Below are positions 51,951 through 60,378 of a stretch of DNA of 64,000 nucleotides, one piece after another. How positions within the stretch are numbered: position 1 is the stretch's first letter; the number at the start of each line of letters is the position of its first letter. The notes beneath the pieces were generated by a model. The model had not been told where the DNA came from, ran no database searches, and saw nothing but the letters and a program-made list of their open reading frames with translations. The translations under genes and the position numbers were made by a program. Source of the DNA: Armatimonadota bacterium (GTDB taxonomy: Bacteria > Armatimonadota > Fimbriimonadia > Fimbriimonadales > Fimbriimonadaceae); contig JBAXHT010000002.1 of NCBI GenBank assembly GCA_037138755.1, positions 429,609-493,608 on the forward strand, in the 5' to 3' direction.

Positions 51951-52807
51951 AGGCGATCAAGGTATACGTCGTAAAGTGCGGCGGTAGTGTCTTCTTCCCG
52001 TCCGACTTCGGAGAGCCGCTTTAGGAGTTGATTGACCAAAGCGGTCATCGGAACTTCAACGCCGAGCTCAGCAGCAGCCGACTCACAGTATCCAAAATCT
52101 TTCGTCTGGTTTTTGACACTGAATCCCGGAGTCCAGTCAGCCGTCAACAGCTTTGGTCCGTAGTTCTGAAACGCCCAGCTACCCCCGGCTCCACCGCCAA
52201 TCATAGCATGAGCTTGCTCGACATCAAGTCCAGCTTTGGAGGCAAAAGCAAGGCTCTCACAGAGTCCCACAAGCGCACCGCCTACGGCAACTTGGTTGGC
52301 AAGTTTCATCATCTGACCAGCCCCAACCTCGCCGACTCGCTCGGCTCGTTTGGAGTAGGGTTTCATGACATCGATTGCTTCCGAAACATCTTCATTGGAA
52401 CCGCCGCAGAAGATGGTGAGCGTTCCGTTTTGGGCACCCATCGAGCCACCAGTGACGGGCGCATCTACGAATCGAAGTCCTTTCTCGGCAAGCCGCAACG
52501 CGAGTGAGCGCGCCATAGCTGGTTCAATAGTGCTCTGATCGATGAAGAGCGTGCCTTCGGTTGCGCAGTCAGCCATCGCGACGACGACTTGCTCGACATC
52601 TTCGCTTCGGCCAACGCAAGAGATGATCACATCCGACGACTCGGCGAGCGAGGCAAGATTTGGTGCGAGTTTGGCTCCTTTCTCGACGAGCCAGTCAGCT
52701 TTGCCCTGAGTGCGGTTCCAAACGGTGACCGAGTGTCCGGCGGACACAAGATGCCCTGCCATCGGCGCGCCCATGACCCCTAACCCTACAAAGCCAATCC
52801 GCGCCAT
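51947..52807 (-). CDS. 3-hydroxyisobutyrate-dehydrogenase-family enzyme
   Basis: 286 residues. NAD(P) motif ARIGFVGLGVMGAPMAGHL. The substrate-site motif DAPVTGGSMGAQNGTL and catalytic Lys in GAGQMMKLANQ mark the beta-hydroxyacid dehydrogenase family (3-hydroxyisobutyrate, tartronate semialdehyde or succinic-semialdehyde/glyoxylate reductase types). The substrate cannot be fixed. It is translationally coupled to the importer ATPase, suggesting a link to what is taken up, but that is inference. Confidence 0.88.
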   Translation of the reverse strand: MARIGFVGLGVMGAPMAGHLVSAGHSVTVWNRTQGKADWLVEKGAKLAPNLASLAESSDVIISCVGRSEDVEQVVVAMADCATEGTLFIDQSTIEPAMARSLALRLAEKGLRFVDAPVTGGSMGAQNGTLTIFCGGSNEDVSEAIDVMKPYSKRAERVGEVGAGQMMKLANQVAVGGALVGLCESLAFASKAGLDVEQAHAMIGGGAGGSWAFQNYGPKLLTADWTPGFSVKNQTKDFGYCESAAAELGVEVPMTALVNQLLKRLSEVGREEDTTAALYDVYLDRL

Positions 52808-52843
52808 TACTAGGTGTTAAGGTACCGCATCCGGCCGCTCCGT

Positions 52844-52867
52844 TGGAAGTCAGGCTGGAAGTCAGGC
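52844..52867. repeat. 12-bp perfect tandem duplication across a stop codon
   Basis: TGGAAGTCAGGC occurs twice in direct succession. The second copy covers the end of the histidine kinase gene, so the stop codon (TGA on the minus strand) is part of the repeat unit. Only two units, so possibly a recent slippage event. Confidence 0.7.
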
Positions 52868-54109
52868 CGACTCGGCGTCGGAGACAACTTGGCCAATTGG
52901 GAGTTGGATCGTAAACGTTGAACCTTGGTTCAACGAAGAGTCGACGCTGATGCGTCCTCCGTGGGCTTCCACGATATGCTTGACGATGCTGAGCCCAAGT
53001 CCGGTGCCGCCAAGATGGCGGCTGCGGCCCTTGTCGACGCGATAGAATCGCTCGAACAGGCGTGGAAGATGCTCGGTCGCAATTCCCATTCCGGTGTCGG
53101 TGAAGTCAACTCGGATTCCAGCCGGTTCCTCCTGGAACTTCACCATGACTCCACCATCAACGGTGTATTTAATCGCATTCTCCAGCAGGTTTACAATCAC
53201 CTGGGTGATCTGAGAGCTGTTTGCCTCGATGAAGAATGAATCTGGTGCCTCACGGGTGAGCGAGAGCCCTTTCTCTTTGGCTCTAGGCTCGAGTAGGTTA
53301 TGAGCATAGCGGATGATTTCGCCGATGTCGCAGGGCCCCTTGCGAACGAGGCTGGACTCGGCGGTGCTGAGGACCAGCAGATCGTGGGTGATGCTCGTAA
53401 GGCGATCTACTTCGTTTATGATTCGGGTCAAGTACTTCTCGCGAATCTCCGGGTCGTCATCGTCGAGCATCGTCTCGCTGAACGAGCGGATAATGGTCAT
53501 CGGCGTGCGAAGCTCGTGCGAAACGTTCGCAACGAAGTCCCGTCGGACTCGTTCCAGCCGCCGAATATCTGTGATGTCGACTAGTGCCAGGTAGATCCGA
53601 CCCAAGCCCGATGGAGCTCGCCAGGCGCTGGCTCGGCATATTCGCTCTTGCGGAAAGCTGAACGAGAGTTCGGCTTCGACCCGGCCCTGATCTTCATCTG
53701 CCTGCAGGACAAGCTGTTCCAGCTCGACTGAGAGTGTCACGGCCAGGATCGAACGGCCCTGAGGGTTTTCAAACCCGAAGAGTTGCTGAGCGAAGGAGTT
53801 CGCGTAGCTGATGTGTGCTCGGTCGTCGCAGACGAAGATTCCGGCGTCAAGGCCGTCGGCAAAGGCATCAACAGCGGCCTTCTGTTCGAGCGCGGCGGTG
53901 GTAGATCGTTCAAACGACTCGGCCTGAGTAACCATGTCGTGTTGGAGCAGTCGCTCTTGATCGTCGCAGAGGAATGCGAATGCCGAGACGGCCACGGCCA
54001 CCAAACCGGTAACCACGATGTTGTGCGTCAGAAAAACCGTGGCGGCCGCCAGCACAACAGCCAGACATATCCCAATCAGCAGGGTGCGCCGGGCAGCAAA
54101 TTGACCCAC
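52862..54109 (-). CDS. PhoR-like sensor histidine kinase
   Basis: 415 residues. Two N-terminal transmembrane helices ([37 protein letters not shown], about 10-46) are followed by a PAS domain ([31 protein letters not shown]). HisKA has the His in [16 protein letters not shown]. HATPase motifs are [21 protein letters not shown] and [18 protein letters not shown]. This is the layout of PhoR-type phosphate-response kinases, but without a neighbouring phoB or pst gene the signal is unknown. The response regulator must be encoded elsewhere. Confidence 0.93.
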   Translation of the reverse strand: MGQFAARRTLLIGICLAVVLAAATVFLTHNIVVTGLVAVAVSAFAFLCDDQERLLQHDMVTQAESFERSTTAALEQKAAVDAFADGLDAGIFVCDDRAHISYANSFAQQLFGFENPQGRSILAVTLSVELEQLVLQADEDQGRVEAELSFSFPQERICRASAWRAPSGLGRIYLALVDITDIRRLERVRRDFVANVSHELRTPMTIIRSFSETMLDDDDPEIREKYLTRIINEVDRLTSITHDLLVLSTAESSLVRKGPCDIGEIIRYAHNLLEPRAKEKGLSLTREAPDSFFIEANSSQITQVIVNLLENAIKYTVDGGVMVKFQEEPAGIRVDFTDTGMGIATEHLPRLFERFYRVDKGRSRHLGGTGLGLSIVKHIVEAHGGRISVDSSLNQGSTFTIQLPIGQVVSDAESA

Positions 54110-54176
54110 ACTCTTACAGACGGCTCACTCAGGTTCTTCGGAGCGTTATAATTGAGGGAGGAAGGTCAGGGAAGAC

Positions 54177-54518
54177 ATGAAACGAATCGAGGCATATATT
54201 CAGGTTGGAAAGCTGGACGCGGTCAAGCAAGCTCTCGACGATGCGGGCATCCAGGGGATGACTTGCGAGCAGGTGCGAGGCTATGGACACCAGATGGGGC
54301 GAACAGAGCAGTTTCAAGGTGTTCGGCCCGCAGTGAACCTATTGCCCAAGATGAGGGTGATGGTGGTTGTCAAAGATTCTGATCTGGAACGCGGAATTGA
54401 AGCGATCATGTCAGCCGCTCAGTCAGGCGAGATTGGTGACGGCAAGATTTTTGTGACTCAAGTGGTTGAGGCCATTCGTATTCGGACCGGTGAGCGCGGG
54501 GACGCCGCGCTTTCTTGA
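54177..54518 (+). CDS. PII signal-transduction protein, non-uridylylatable type
   Basis: 113 residues. PII pattern is intact at the ends: MKRIEAYIQVGKLDAVKQALDDAGIQGMT, then IGDGKIFVTQVVEAIRIRTGERGDAA. Lys58 in LLPK, a nucleotide-site residue, is kept. In the T-loop the E. coli sites Tyr46 and Tyr51 are Phe46 and Pro51 (GRTEQFQGVRPAV), so uridylylation is not expected. PII proteins sense ATP/ADP and 2-oxoglutarate and control nitrogen metabolism. No glnA or amtB is adjacent. TATAAT at 54147 lies about 25 nt upstream. The next gene starts 1 nt past its stop. Confidence 0.9.
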   Translation: MKRIEAYIQVGKLDAVKQALDDAGIQGMTCEQVRGYGHQMGRTEQFQGVRPAVNLLPKMRVMVVVKDSDLERGIEAIMSAAQSGEIGDGKIFVTQVVEAIRIRTGERGDAALS

Positions 54519-54519
54519 T

Positions 54520-55275
54520 ATGAGCGAACGGAAGGGGTACCCGAGCCGAACCGCGATCCCTCCGCATATCCTGGATCGGCTGAATAAGGGTCGCGAAGAG
54601 ACGAAGACACTTTCGGAGTGTCTTGCAATGAATCAATCGACCTTAATTAGGGCGTTGATCCCGTCGTTGATGTCGTCGGGTTTGCAGCACGATTTGCGGG
54701 ATGCGGATGGCATCGTGGCTCGAATGCGGCTCATCGGCGAGGTTCTTGCTCACCGCCCCGAGGAGCTTGCTGTTGCAGCGACCTCGGAGGTGGACACCCC
54801 TCGTGGCTGGGCATGTTTCGCAGTCGGAGCGATGCCTTCGCAGTCGCTTTCGGAACGTCTCGACATGATTCGTCCGTTCGCGGCTGACAAGCACTTCGGC
54901 GTGCGCGAGTGGGCCTGGCTTGCGGTTCGCCCGCACATCCACGAATCTCTCAGCGAGGCGTTGGTTCTGTTGCAAGAATGGACACAGGACGCGGATGAGA
55001 ACATTCGACGCTTTGCATCAGAATCGACCCGGCCACGGGGCGTTTGGTCGAAACACATCATGGAGCTTCGAGAGAATCCCGCGCCGGGTCTGGTGATCTT
55101 GGACAAGCTCAAGAGCGACCCCTCGAAGTATGTCCAGGACTCGGTCGGTAACTGGCTCAACGATGTTGCGAAAGATCGTCCCTACTTCGTTCGCGAGACT
55201 CTTGATCGTTGGCTAGCCGAATCCGATACCGACGCTACTCACGCCATCGTCAAGAAGGCGAGCAAGTATGTCTAA
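54520..55275 (+). CDS. DNA alkylation repair-like HEAT-repeat protein (AlkC type)
   Basis: 251 residues from ATG 54520 (MSERKGYPSRTAIPPHILDR). It begins one base after the PII stop. Helical repeats follow the AlkC/AlkD plan: HFGVREWAWLAVRPHIHES, DADENIRRFASESTRPRGVWSKHI, and LKSDPSKYVQDSVGNWLNDVAKDRPYFVRETLDRW. This is the conserved core of AlkC-like proteins that remove alkylated bases without base flipping. The usual C-terminal WxxRHxLRxLxK segment appears shortened (THAIVKKASKYV). Activity is unproved. It overlaps the next gene by eight bases. Confidence 0.8.
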   Translation: MSERKGYPSRTAIPPHILDRLNKGREETKTLSECLAMNQSTLIRALIPSLMSSGLQHDLRDADGIVARMRLIGEVLAHRPEELAVAATSEVDTPRGWACFAVGAMPSQSLSERLDMIRPFAADKHFGVREWAWLAVRPHIHESLSEALVLLQEWTQDADENIRRFASESTRPRGVWSKHIMELRENPAPGLVILDKLKSDPSKYVQDSVGNWLNDVAKDRPYFVRETLDRWLAESDTDATHAIVKKASKYV

Positions 55276-55738
55276 GTGGGCGAACTTTCACATCTGGCGC
55301 GGGCGGTTGCCTCACTGGCGCGCAGATAACGTCACCTATTTTGTCACGTTTCGACACCGCAGGCCCCTGACTCTTTGGGAGTGTGATCGCGTGCTTTATC
55401 ACCTTCGGCGCCCCGATGGGCGCAAGTGGGACCTAGTTATTGCCTGCGTTTTGCCAGAGCACACGGACTTGATCTTTCGCGTAGGCGAGAAGGCGGAGGG
55501 CGTTCCTTGGGAACTGAGCGATATCGTCGAGAAAGCCAAGCTCAAGGCGGGCAAGGACATCGTCAAGAAGTCCGAAGAACGCTTTCCTCCGTTCTATAAC
55601 GAGAGCTTTGATCGGATCATTCGTGACGACGGTGAGTTCGAGGAACTTTGGACAACAATCTTAGAGTCTCCGGTCACGGCCGAGCTTGTCGAGGAACCGG
55701 GCGAGTATTCGCCGCTGTTTGTTCCGGATGCCCCCTAG
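55268..55738 (+). CDS. Domesticated RAYT/Y1-transposase-like protein, catalytic residues lost
   Basis: 156 residues. The REP-associated tyrosine transposase outline is clear: RGRLPHWRADNVTYFVTFRH, VLPEHTDLIF, PPFYNESFDRIIRDDGEFEELW and ESPVTAELVEEPGEYSP. The HUH motif of active proteins (HxH, in PNHVHLLL) reads H65-T66-D67, so the second metal-binding His is missing. The catalytic Tyr region, usually RYIxxNPV, reads LWTTILESPV, with no Tyr. No terminal hairpins or other insertion-sequence parts are visible. It overlaps the AlkC-like gene by eight bases, so it is expressed with it. A structural, nucleic-acid-binding role is inferred. Confidence 0.75.
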   Translation: MSKWANFHIWRGRLPHWRADNVTYFVTFRHRRPLTLWECDRVLYHLRRPDGRKWDLVIACVLPEHTDLIFRVGEKAEGVPWELSDIVEKAKLKAGKDIVKKSEERFPPFYNESFDRIIRDDGEFEELWTTILESPVTAELVEEPGEYSPLFVPDAP

Positions 55739-56439
55739 AGATTCACGAGCCGAAGAGCTTCGACTTCGAGGATTAGGGTTGCCTTTCCGGGGATGATTGA
55801 GCCTTTTTTGCCGGTAGGAGTGTCCCGATTGGGGACTCCCTTATCGCCGTACATGAGATCGCTGTTTAGGGTGACTTTGCGTTTTTCGCCGGCCTTGATT
55901 CCGTTGATGGCTTGATTGATTCCATACGGAAGTTCTGGAGATAGGGAAAGCACAACTGCCTCGTCCTTGTCGGGAGTCAGTTTCTTTCCGTCTTTGATGC
56001 TAAGAACGATCTTTGCCTCGACTCCTCTCTTTCCAGTCATGGCCTCGCCGGTTCCCTCTTTGAGCACTTCAATCACCGCAGCGGGGATGATCCGAATTAC
56101 CTTGACATCGAAATCTAACGTCGCGTTTGGAGGAATCACGTCTCCCGAACCTTGAGCTCCGTAGGCTTGATCTGGAGGGATCACGAGTTTCTTCGAGTGC
56201 CCTTCACCAAGTCCAAGTACCCCCGTATCCCAACCTTTGATAACCGCGCCGACGCCAACTTGAAATCGAAACGGTGTTTTTCCAACACTGGAGTCAAAGA
56301 CTGCCCCGCTCGTCAGTCGACCGGTGTATTCCATGTCCACGACGTCGAGGGTCTGGATGACTCGAATTGGTTTTTCTTCTTTCACTGGGGGTGGAGTCGT
56401 ACCTTGTTGGAGAGCCAGAAAAATCGCGGCGGTGAACAT
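55735..56439 (-). CDS. FKBP-type peptidyl-prolyl isomerase, two domains, exported
   Basis: About 234 residues from MFTAAIFLALQQG, a signal-peptide-like start. The frame opens at 56490. A complete FKBP domain spans about 25-125: VDMEYTGRLTSGAVFDSSVGKTPFRFQVGVGAVIKGWDTGVLGLGEGHSKKLVIPPDQAYGAQG. A second, degenerate FKBP-like region follows (PYGINQAINGIKAGEKRKVTLNSDLMYGDKG). It catalyses proline isomerisation or acts as a chaperone in the periplasm. It converges with the RAYT-like gene, whose stop overlaps its own by four bases. Confidence 0.88.
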   Translation of the reverse strand: MFTAAIFLALQQGTTPPPVKEEKPIRVIQTLDVVDMEYTGRLTSGAVFDSSVGKTPFRFQVGVGAVIKGWDTGVLGLGEGHSKKLVIPPDQAYGAQGSGDVIPPNATLDFDVKVIRIIPAAVIEVLKEGTGEAMTGKRGVEAKIVLSIKDGKKLTPDKDEAVVLSLSPELPYGINQAINGIKAGEKRKVTLNSDLMYGDKGVPNRDTPTGKKGSIIPGKATLILEVEALRLVNL

Positions 56440-56575
56440 TTTCGTTACGTTACCCAAAAAGATGCCCCGGCCATTGGGGGAGACAGGCACGGGGCTTGGG
56501 GAGGGATGAAAGCTACCTTTCGGCGGCTTTCGCTATTCAGTGCTTGGAGTTCACTATCGATCTCTCGACCGACAC

Positions 56576-57661
56576 TTATTCTGACGCTAGAAAACTTGAA
56601 AGGTTCCGGGAATGGAGGGTGATTCGCAGATTTGAATGATCTTCGACATTATTGTCCATTTTCTCTACTTCTTGGACTGTCGAAACAACGAAAGATGGAG
56701 CTTCGGTAAGTGTTATCAGCCCCAGATGTTCGACCCACGACGGCCCGTCGCCCAAAATAATTGGGGCAACAAACAGCTCAATCTCATCGACAACACCCGC
56801 CTTTATGAAGGCCGCGTGGGTTCGTGCGCCGCCCTCAACTAAAAGGCCCGTGTGCCCCTCTTGATACAGCGTCTCTAGGACATTAAGAATCGACTTGAAC
56901 GGGCGATCCATCGGCCAGGAAGGCGTCGGGGTAAACCTCATAGAGGGTGCATCATCGTTGAAAACAGGCAGTGACAGAGGAAGGGCGCCTCGGCTATCGA
57001 TGACGACTCGAGTAGGTTGATTCTTGAGAGCGAACGCTCTAACCGTCAACTTGGCTCGATCCACAAGCGCAGTGTTGGCGCCGATGAGGACGCAACCCCT
57101 TTCGGCACGAAGCTTTTGGACGGCACTTCGGGACCCCTCGGAAGTGATCCACTTTGACTCGCCCGACGGCAATGCGATTCTGCCATCAAGCGAGACTCCC
57201 GCTTTGAGCGTTACGAACGGTCTCCGACGGGTGGTTGCAAACAGAAACTGCCGGTGAAGGTGGCGGGCCGTCGAAGCTAGCACACCGGTCAAGACCCTTA
57301 CCCCAGCCTCCGACAGAACTTCCCCGCCGCCCTTGGCAATTGGATTTGGGTCAGGGACCGCGTAGACGACTTCGGCGACGCGTGCTCGGATCAGAGCTTG
57401 CGAACACGGTCCCGTACGTCCTTGGTGGTTACAGGGTTCGAGCGTCACGTAGACGGACGCTCCGTTTGCTTCTGCTCCCGCCATCTTAAGCGCGTTGATT
57501 TCGGCATGCGCTCCGCCAGCAGGGTCAGAGTGTCCTTCTCCGATCACTTCGCCATTCTTGACGATCACGCAGCCGACGTGCGGGTTTGGTGCACTGAAGC
57601 CGTTTGAGCCCTCGGCGGCAAGGCTCAACGCCTTTTGCATCCAAAACTCATGCTTGCTCAT
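56576..57661 (-). CDS. ribD: Bifunctional riboflavin deaminase/reductase
   Basis: 361 residues, a normal length for RibD. The zinc deaminase has HAEINAL (His and Glu) and EPCNHQGRTGPCSQAL (two Cys). The reductase domain has VTLKAGVSLDGRIALPSGESKWITSEGSR and GLLVEGGARTHAAFIKAG. It performs steps 2 and 3 of riboflavin synthesis. No FMN riboswitch is visible upstream, because the upstream region is coding. It is the last gene of the run beginning with aroK and overlaps the preceding small membrane gene by 14 bases. Confidence 0.94.
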   Translation of the reverse strand: MSKHEFWMQKALSLAAEGSNGFSAPNPHVGCVIVKNGEVIGEGHSDPAGGAHAEINALKMAGAEANGASVYVTLEPCNHQGRTGPCSQALIRARVAEVVYAVPDPNPIAKGGGEVLSEAGVRVLTGVLASTARHLHRQFLFATTRRRPFVTLKAGVSLDGRIALPSGESKWITSEGSRSAVQKLRAERGCVLIGANTALVDRAKLTVRAFALKNQPTRVVIDSRGALPLSLPVFNDDAPSMRFTPTPSWPMDRPFKSILNVLETLYQEGHTGLLVEGGARTHAAFIKAGVVDEIELFVAPIILGDGPSWVEHLGLITLTEAPSFVVSTVQEVEKMDNNVEDHSNLRITLHSRNLSSFLASE

Positions 57662-57932
57662 GTTTTCGTTTGATCGCCTCTTGGGTTTCGGTCACGAGGT
57701 CTTTAAGGTTCTCGTTCAGTTCCTCACGATACTCCTCGCGGGCCGCTCGGGCGAGGATGACAGCACCGATGGAAGCGGTGATGAGGCAACCTAGGGTCAG
57801 AAAGACTAGCACTCCGCCAGTCTGCAGGAAGTCTAGTTTCGACTCGATCGTCGCCTTAGCATCCGGAATTCTGCCAAGCGTCCAAGGCCAGCTTGCGGCG
57901 AGGATTAGCCCTACCACAAGGGAAAGGGTCAC
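57648..57932 (-). CDS. Small membrane protein between rpe and ribD
   Basis: 94 residues from GTG, 2 nt after the rpe stop. Two hydrophobic segments (LSLVVGLILAASWPW and GGVLVFLTLGCLITASIGAVILA), then a charged helical tail (REEYREELNENLKDLVTETQEAIKRKHEQ). Not recognised. Tight overlaps on both sides place it in the operon. Confidence 0.65.
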   Translation of the reverse strand: MTLSLVVGLILAASWPWTLGRIPDAKATIESKLDFLQTGGVLVFLTLGCLITASIGAVILARAAREEYREELNENLKDLVTETQEAIKRKHEQA

Positions 57933-57934
57933 GA

Positions 57935-58585
57935 CTATTTTAAGGGGAAGCCACTTACGATTGATTGCACTCCCTCCTCTAGGCTTGGGGCGCGGAGCAG
58001 GTAGCTCCCTACAACAAAGCTATTTGCGCCCGCTTCAATGACTTGGGGCAGGGTGACGGGATCAATTCCGCCATCAACTTGAATATCCATATCGGGCCGT
58101 TGCTCGCGGATCCAGCGGATTTTTGGCATGGACGAGGCAATAAACGATTGTCCTCCCCAGCCGGGGTTTACGGTCATGACCAGTGCCATGTCGAGGTCAT
58201 CGATCACGGCTTCGAGCGCGGAGACGGGCGTTCCGGGGTTGATGGCGATCCCTGCCTCGACACCCTGGATCTTAAGGCTCTGGATGAGGCGGTGGGCGTG
58301 TGACGTTGCCTCGGCGTGGAACACGATGCGTTTACATCCGGCTTTGATGAAGGCATCGAAGTGTCGCTCGGGGGTGAGCGTCATGAGGTGGGCCTCCATT
58401 GGCGCTTCTGTGTGCTTTCGGAGATTTGCGGCCAACGCATCTCCGAAGGTGATCGGAGGGACGAACTGGCCGTCCATCACATCTAGGTGAACAATGTGCG
58501 CTCCGGCCCCCATCAGTTTTGGAACAGACGTCGAAAGCGACGTAAGGTCAAAACTGAGGATGGAGGGGGCAAGTTCGTAGTTCAT
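57935..58585 (-). CDS. rpe: Ribulose-phosphate 3-epimerase
   Basis: 216 residues. TIM-barrel motifs: ELAPSILSFDLTSL, IVHLDVMDGQFVPPITFGDAL with the metal-binding His/Asp, EAHLMTLTPERH, MALVMTVNPGWGGQSFI and DIQVDGGIDPVTLP. It interconverts ribulose- and xylulose-5-phosphate in the pentose phosphate pathway. Its start overlaps the stop of the kinase-like gene by four bases. Confidence 0.95.
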   Translation of the reverse strand: MNYELAPSILSFDLTSLSTSVPKLMGAGAHIVHLDVMDGQFVPPITFGDALAANLRKHTEAPMEAHLMTLTPERHFDAFIKAGCKRIVFHAEATSHAHRLIQSLKIQGVEAGIAINPGTPVSALEAVIDDLDMALVMTVNPGWGGQSFIASSMPKIRWIREQRPDMDIQVDGGIDPVTLPQVIEAGANSFVVGSYLLRAPSLEEGVQSIVSGFPLK

Positions 58586-60378
58586 GGCTTGGGAGCAGCT
58601 CCGGTTAGCTTCGGTTCGACATCAACCGTCTCTTGAAGCACGCCATCATAGTAAACCTTGAATGTGGCTTTGGGTCCATAGCCAATTTTGTTGACGTCGA
58701 TCTTATCGCCGTTGGTGTAAAAGTCGTTGTGCACTTCGGTCGTTCCAGCTTCGTCGGTCATCTCGATATTGACTCGGACTTCCTCTCCACCGTTTTTGAC
58801 GGTGTGAGAAAATTTAAAGCTTCTGGCCATCGCTCCGCCGTCACTGTCGCTCTCGCCGGGGAGTGAGCCAAGGGGGTTGTCGGAGTAGGCTGCGATCCAG
58901 ATTCGCACTTTACTGAACCGACTGACATCGGTTCCTGCTTCCGGCAGTTGCTTAATGATCGCACCAGGAACGGCTTCGTTCTTTCGGATCGTGATTCGGG
59001 CGGGTTTTCCTTCTAATTCCAGGTTCATCGCACCGAGAGCAATTTTGGCTTCGTCGGCTGTCATGTTCAAAAGGCTGGGCATCTTGACCCGCCGCGACCC
59101 GGAGCTCACGACGAGATCGATTGTTCCACCCTCACGAATCATTTGGCCCGGCGCTGGGCGCGTGCTGATGATGTGGTCGGGTTCGAGCCGCTCATTGGGC
59201 TCTTTTGCAGAGACTCGGACGCTGAGTTTGAGCTTCCGGACTTGCTCCCTCGCTTCAGCAACGCTCACGCCTCTGATATTCGGAGTTTTGATCTCTCGGG
59301 GTTTTTGGGCAAGGTCAACAACGAACGCTATGACAACTCCTGCTGCACCGAGAATGGCGAGTGCGAGCAGCGCCATAAGCCATCCGGGGACGTCACGATC
59401 TTTCTTGACTCGTTTGGCTCTTTCCTCTCCGTCTTTGTCAGGCGTCGGTTCTTGTCTGACCTTTGCTGGCTTTTTTTGTGGTTTGGTTGGAGCGGCGGCT
59501 TCGACGATGGGAGCTTGGACGGGGACAGGTGCCTTTTTGGCAACCGGGGTTCGACCAAATCGGATCTGATCATTGATCTGTCTAAGTTCGACGACCAGCT
59601 CATGCGCAGATTGAATTCTTTGCTCGGGCTTCTTTGCGAGCAGACGGTTCACTAGCTGCTCGACGGCGACGGGTATTGCGGCATTGATTCCACGTAGGCT
59701 GGGTACGGGGCTACTGATGTGACGCATGGTTGTGGCGGTGGGGTTTTCGCCTTGGAACGGAACAGAGCCGATGAGTAATTCGTAGAGAATGATTCCCAGG
59801 CTGTAGAGATCGGAAAGCGGATTGGGTTTTGCGCCGGTGCAAACTTCCGGTGCGAGGTAATTTGCCATCTGAGGTAGCACGGCTGCTCCCGCAGTTCGGC
59901 TGAGCGGATAGCACTGCCAGATTCCAGCGAGTTCGAGTTTCGCGCTTCCGTCGTGTGTAGCGACAACGTTATGGGGTCCGACATCACCGTGCGCGATTCC
60001 GGATTGATGGAGAGCATCTAGTGCCTCGGCGACGGCTTGGGCAGTGGTGAGGGCGACGGGGACGGTGAAAGGGGCGAACCGTTTGATCCTTTCTCGAAGC
60101 AAGGAGCCCTTTGGCATCTCAGAAAGGACGTAGTGCTGCCCGTTTTCTTCAAAGATCTCTTGGAGGTTTTCGAGGGCCGGGTGTCCAACCGTTAGTTTCG
60201 GAATCTGATCCAGAAGGCCTTGAATAAATGCAGGTTCGTCGTTGAAGGGCTTATTGATTTCCCTGATCCCAACACTTCGACCTGTGAGCCGGTCTCTTGC
60301 GGAATACATTGTGAAGATGGGACCCTCGACGATTTTCGCTTGGATTTCATACCTCAGGCCAAGCGTTTCGCCGATCAT
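58582..60378 (-). CDS. PASTA-domain Ser/Thr protein kinase-like protein, probable pseudokinase
   Basis: 598 residues from ATG 60378, fixed by an ATGA overlap with the preceding gene. The N-terminal kinase fold is recognisable (RYEIQ, GIAHGDVGPHNVV, YLAPEVCT, SDLYSLGIILYELLIG). Key residues are altered: the Gly-rich loop is gone, VAIK Lys is Arg39 (VGIR), HRDLKPxN reads HGDVGPHN so the Lys is Gly134, and DFG reads LAG (150-152). One transmembrane helix lies at 332-355, with two PASTA domains at about 362-427 and 430-497. PASTA kinases sense muropeptides. Catalysis is doubtful, so it may be a sensor or scaffold. Stop overlaps rpe. Confidence 0.85.
   Translation of the reverse strand: MIGETLGLRYEIQAKIVEGPIFTMYSARDRLTGRSVGIREINKPFNDEPAFIQGLLDQIPKLTVGHPALENLQEIFEENGQHYVLSEMPKGSLLRERIKRFAPFTVPVALTTAQAVAEALDALHQSGIAHGDVGPHNVVATHDGSAKLELAGIWQCYPLSRTAGAAVLPQMANYLAPEVCTGAKPNPLSDLYSLGIILYELLIGSVPFQGENPTATTMRHISSPVPSLRGINAAIPVAVEQLVNRLLAKKPEQRIQSAHELVVELRQINDQIRFGRTPVAKKAPVPVQAPIVEAAAPTKPQKKPAKVRQEPTPDKDGEERAKRVKKDRDVPGWLMALLALAILGAAGVVIAFVVDLAQKPREIKTPNIRGVSVAEAREQVRKLKLSVRVSAKEPNERLEPDHIISTRPAPGQMIREGGTIDLVVSSGSRRVKMPSLLNMTADEAKIALGAMNLELEGKPARITIRKNEAVPGAIIKQLPEAGTDVSRFSKVRIWIAAYSDNPLGSLPGESDSDGGAMARSFKFSHTVKNGGEEVRVNIEMTDEAGTTEVHNDFYTNGDKIDVNKIGYGPKATFKVYYDGVLQETVDVEPKLTGAAPKP

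Noticed and set aside
55268..55738. An active REP-associated transposase
   Set aside because: The second HUH His and the catalytic Tyr are absent and no flanking hairpin ends are visible.
56576..57932. FMN riboswitch upstream of ribD
   Set aside because: The upstream sequence is coding and the conserved riboswitch core is not seen.
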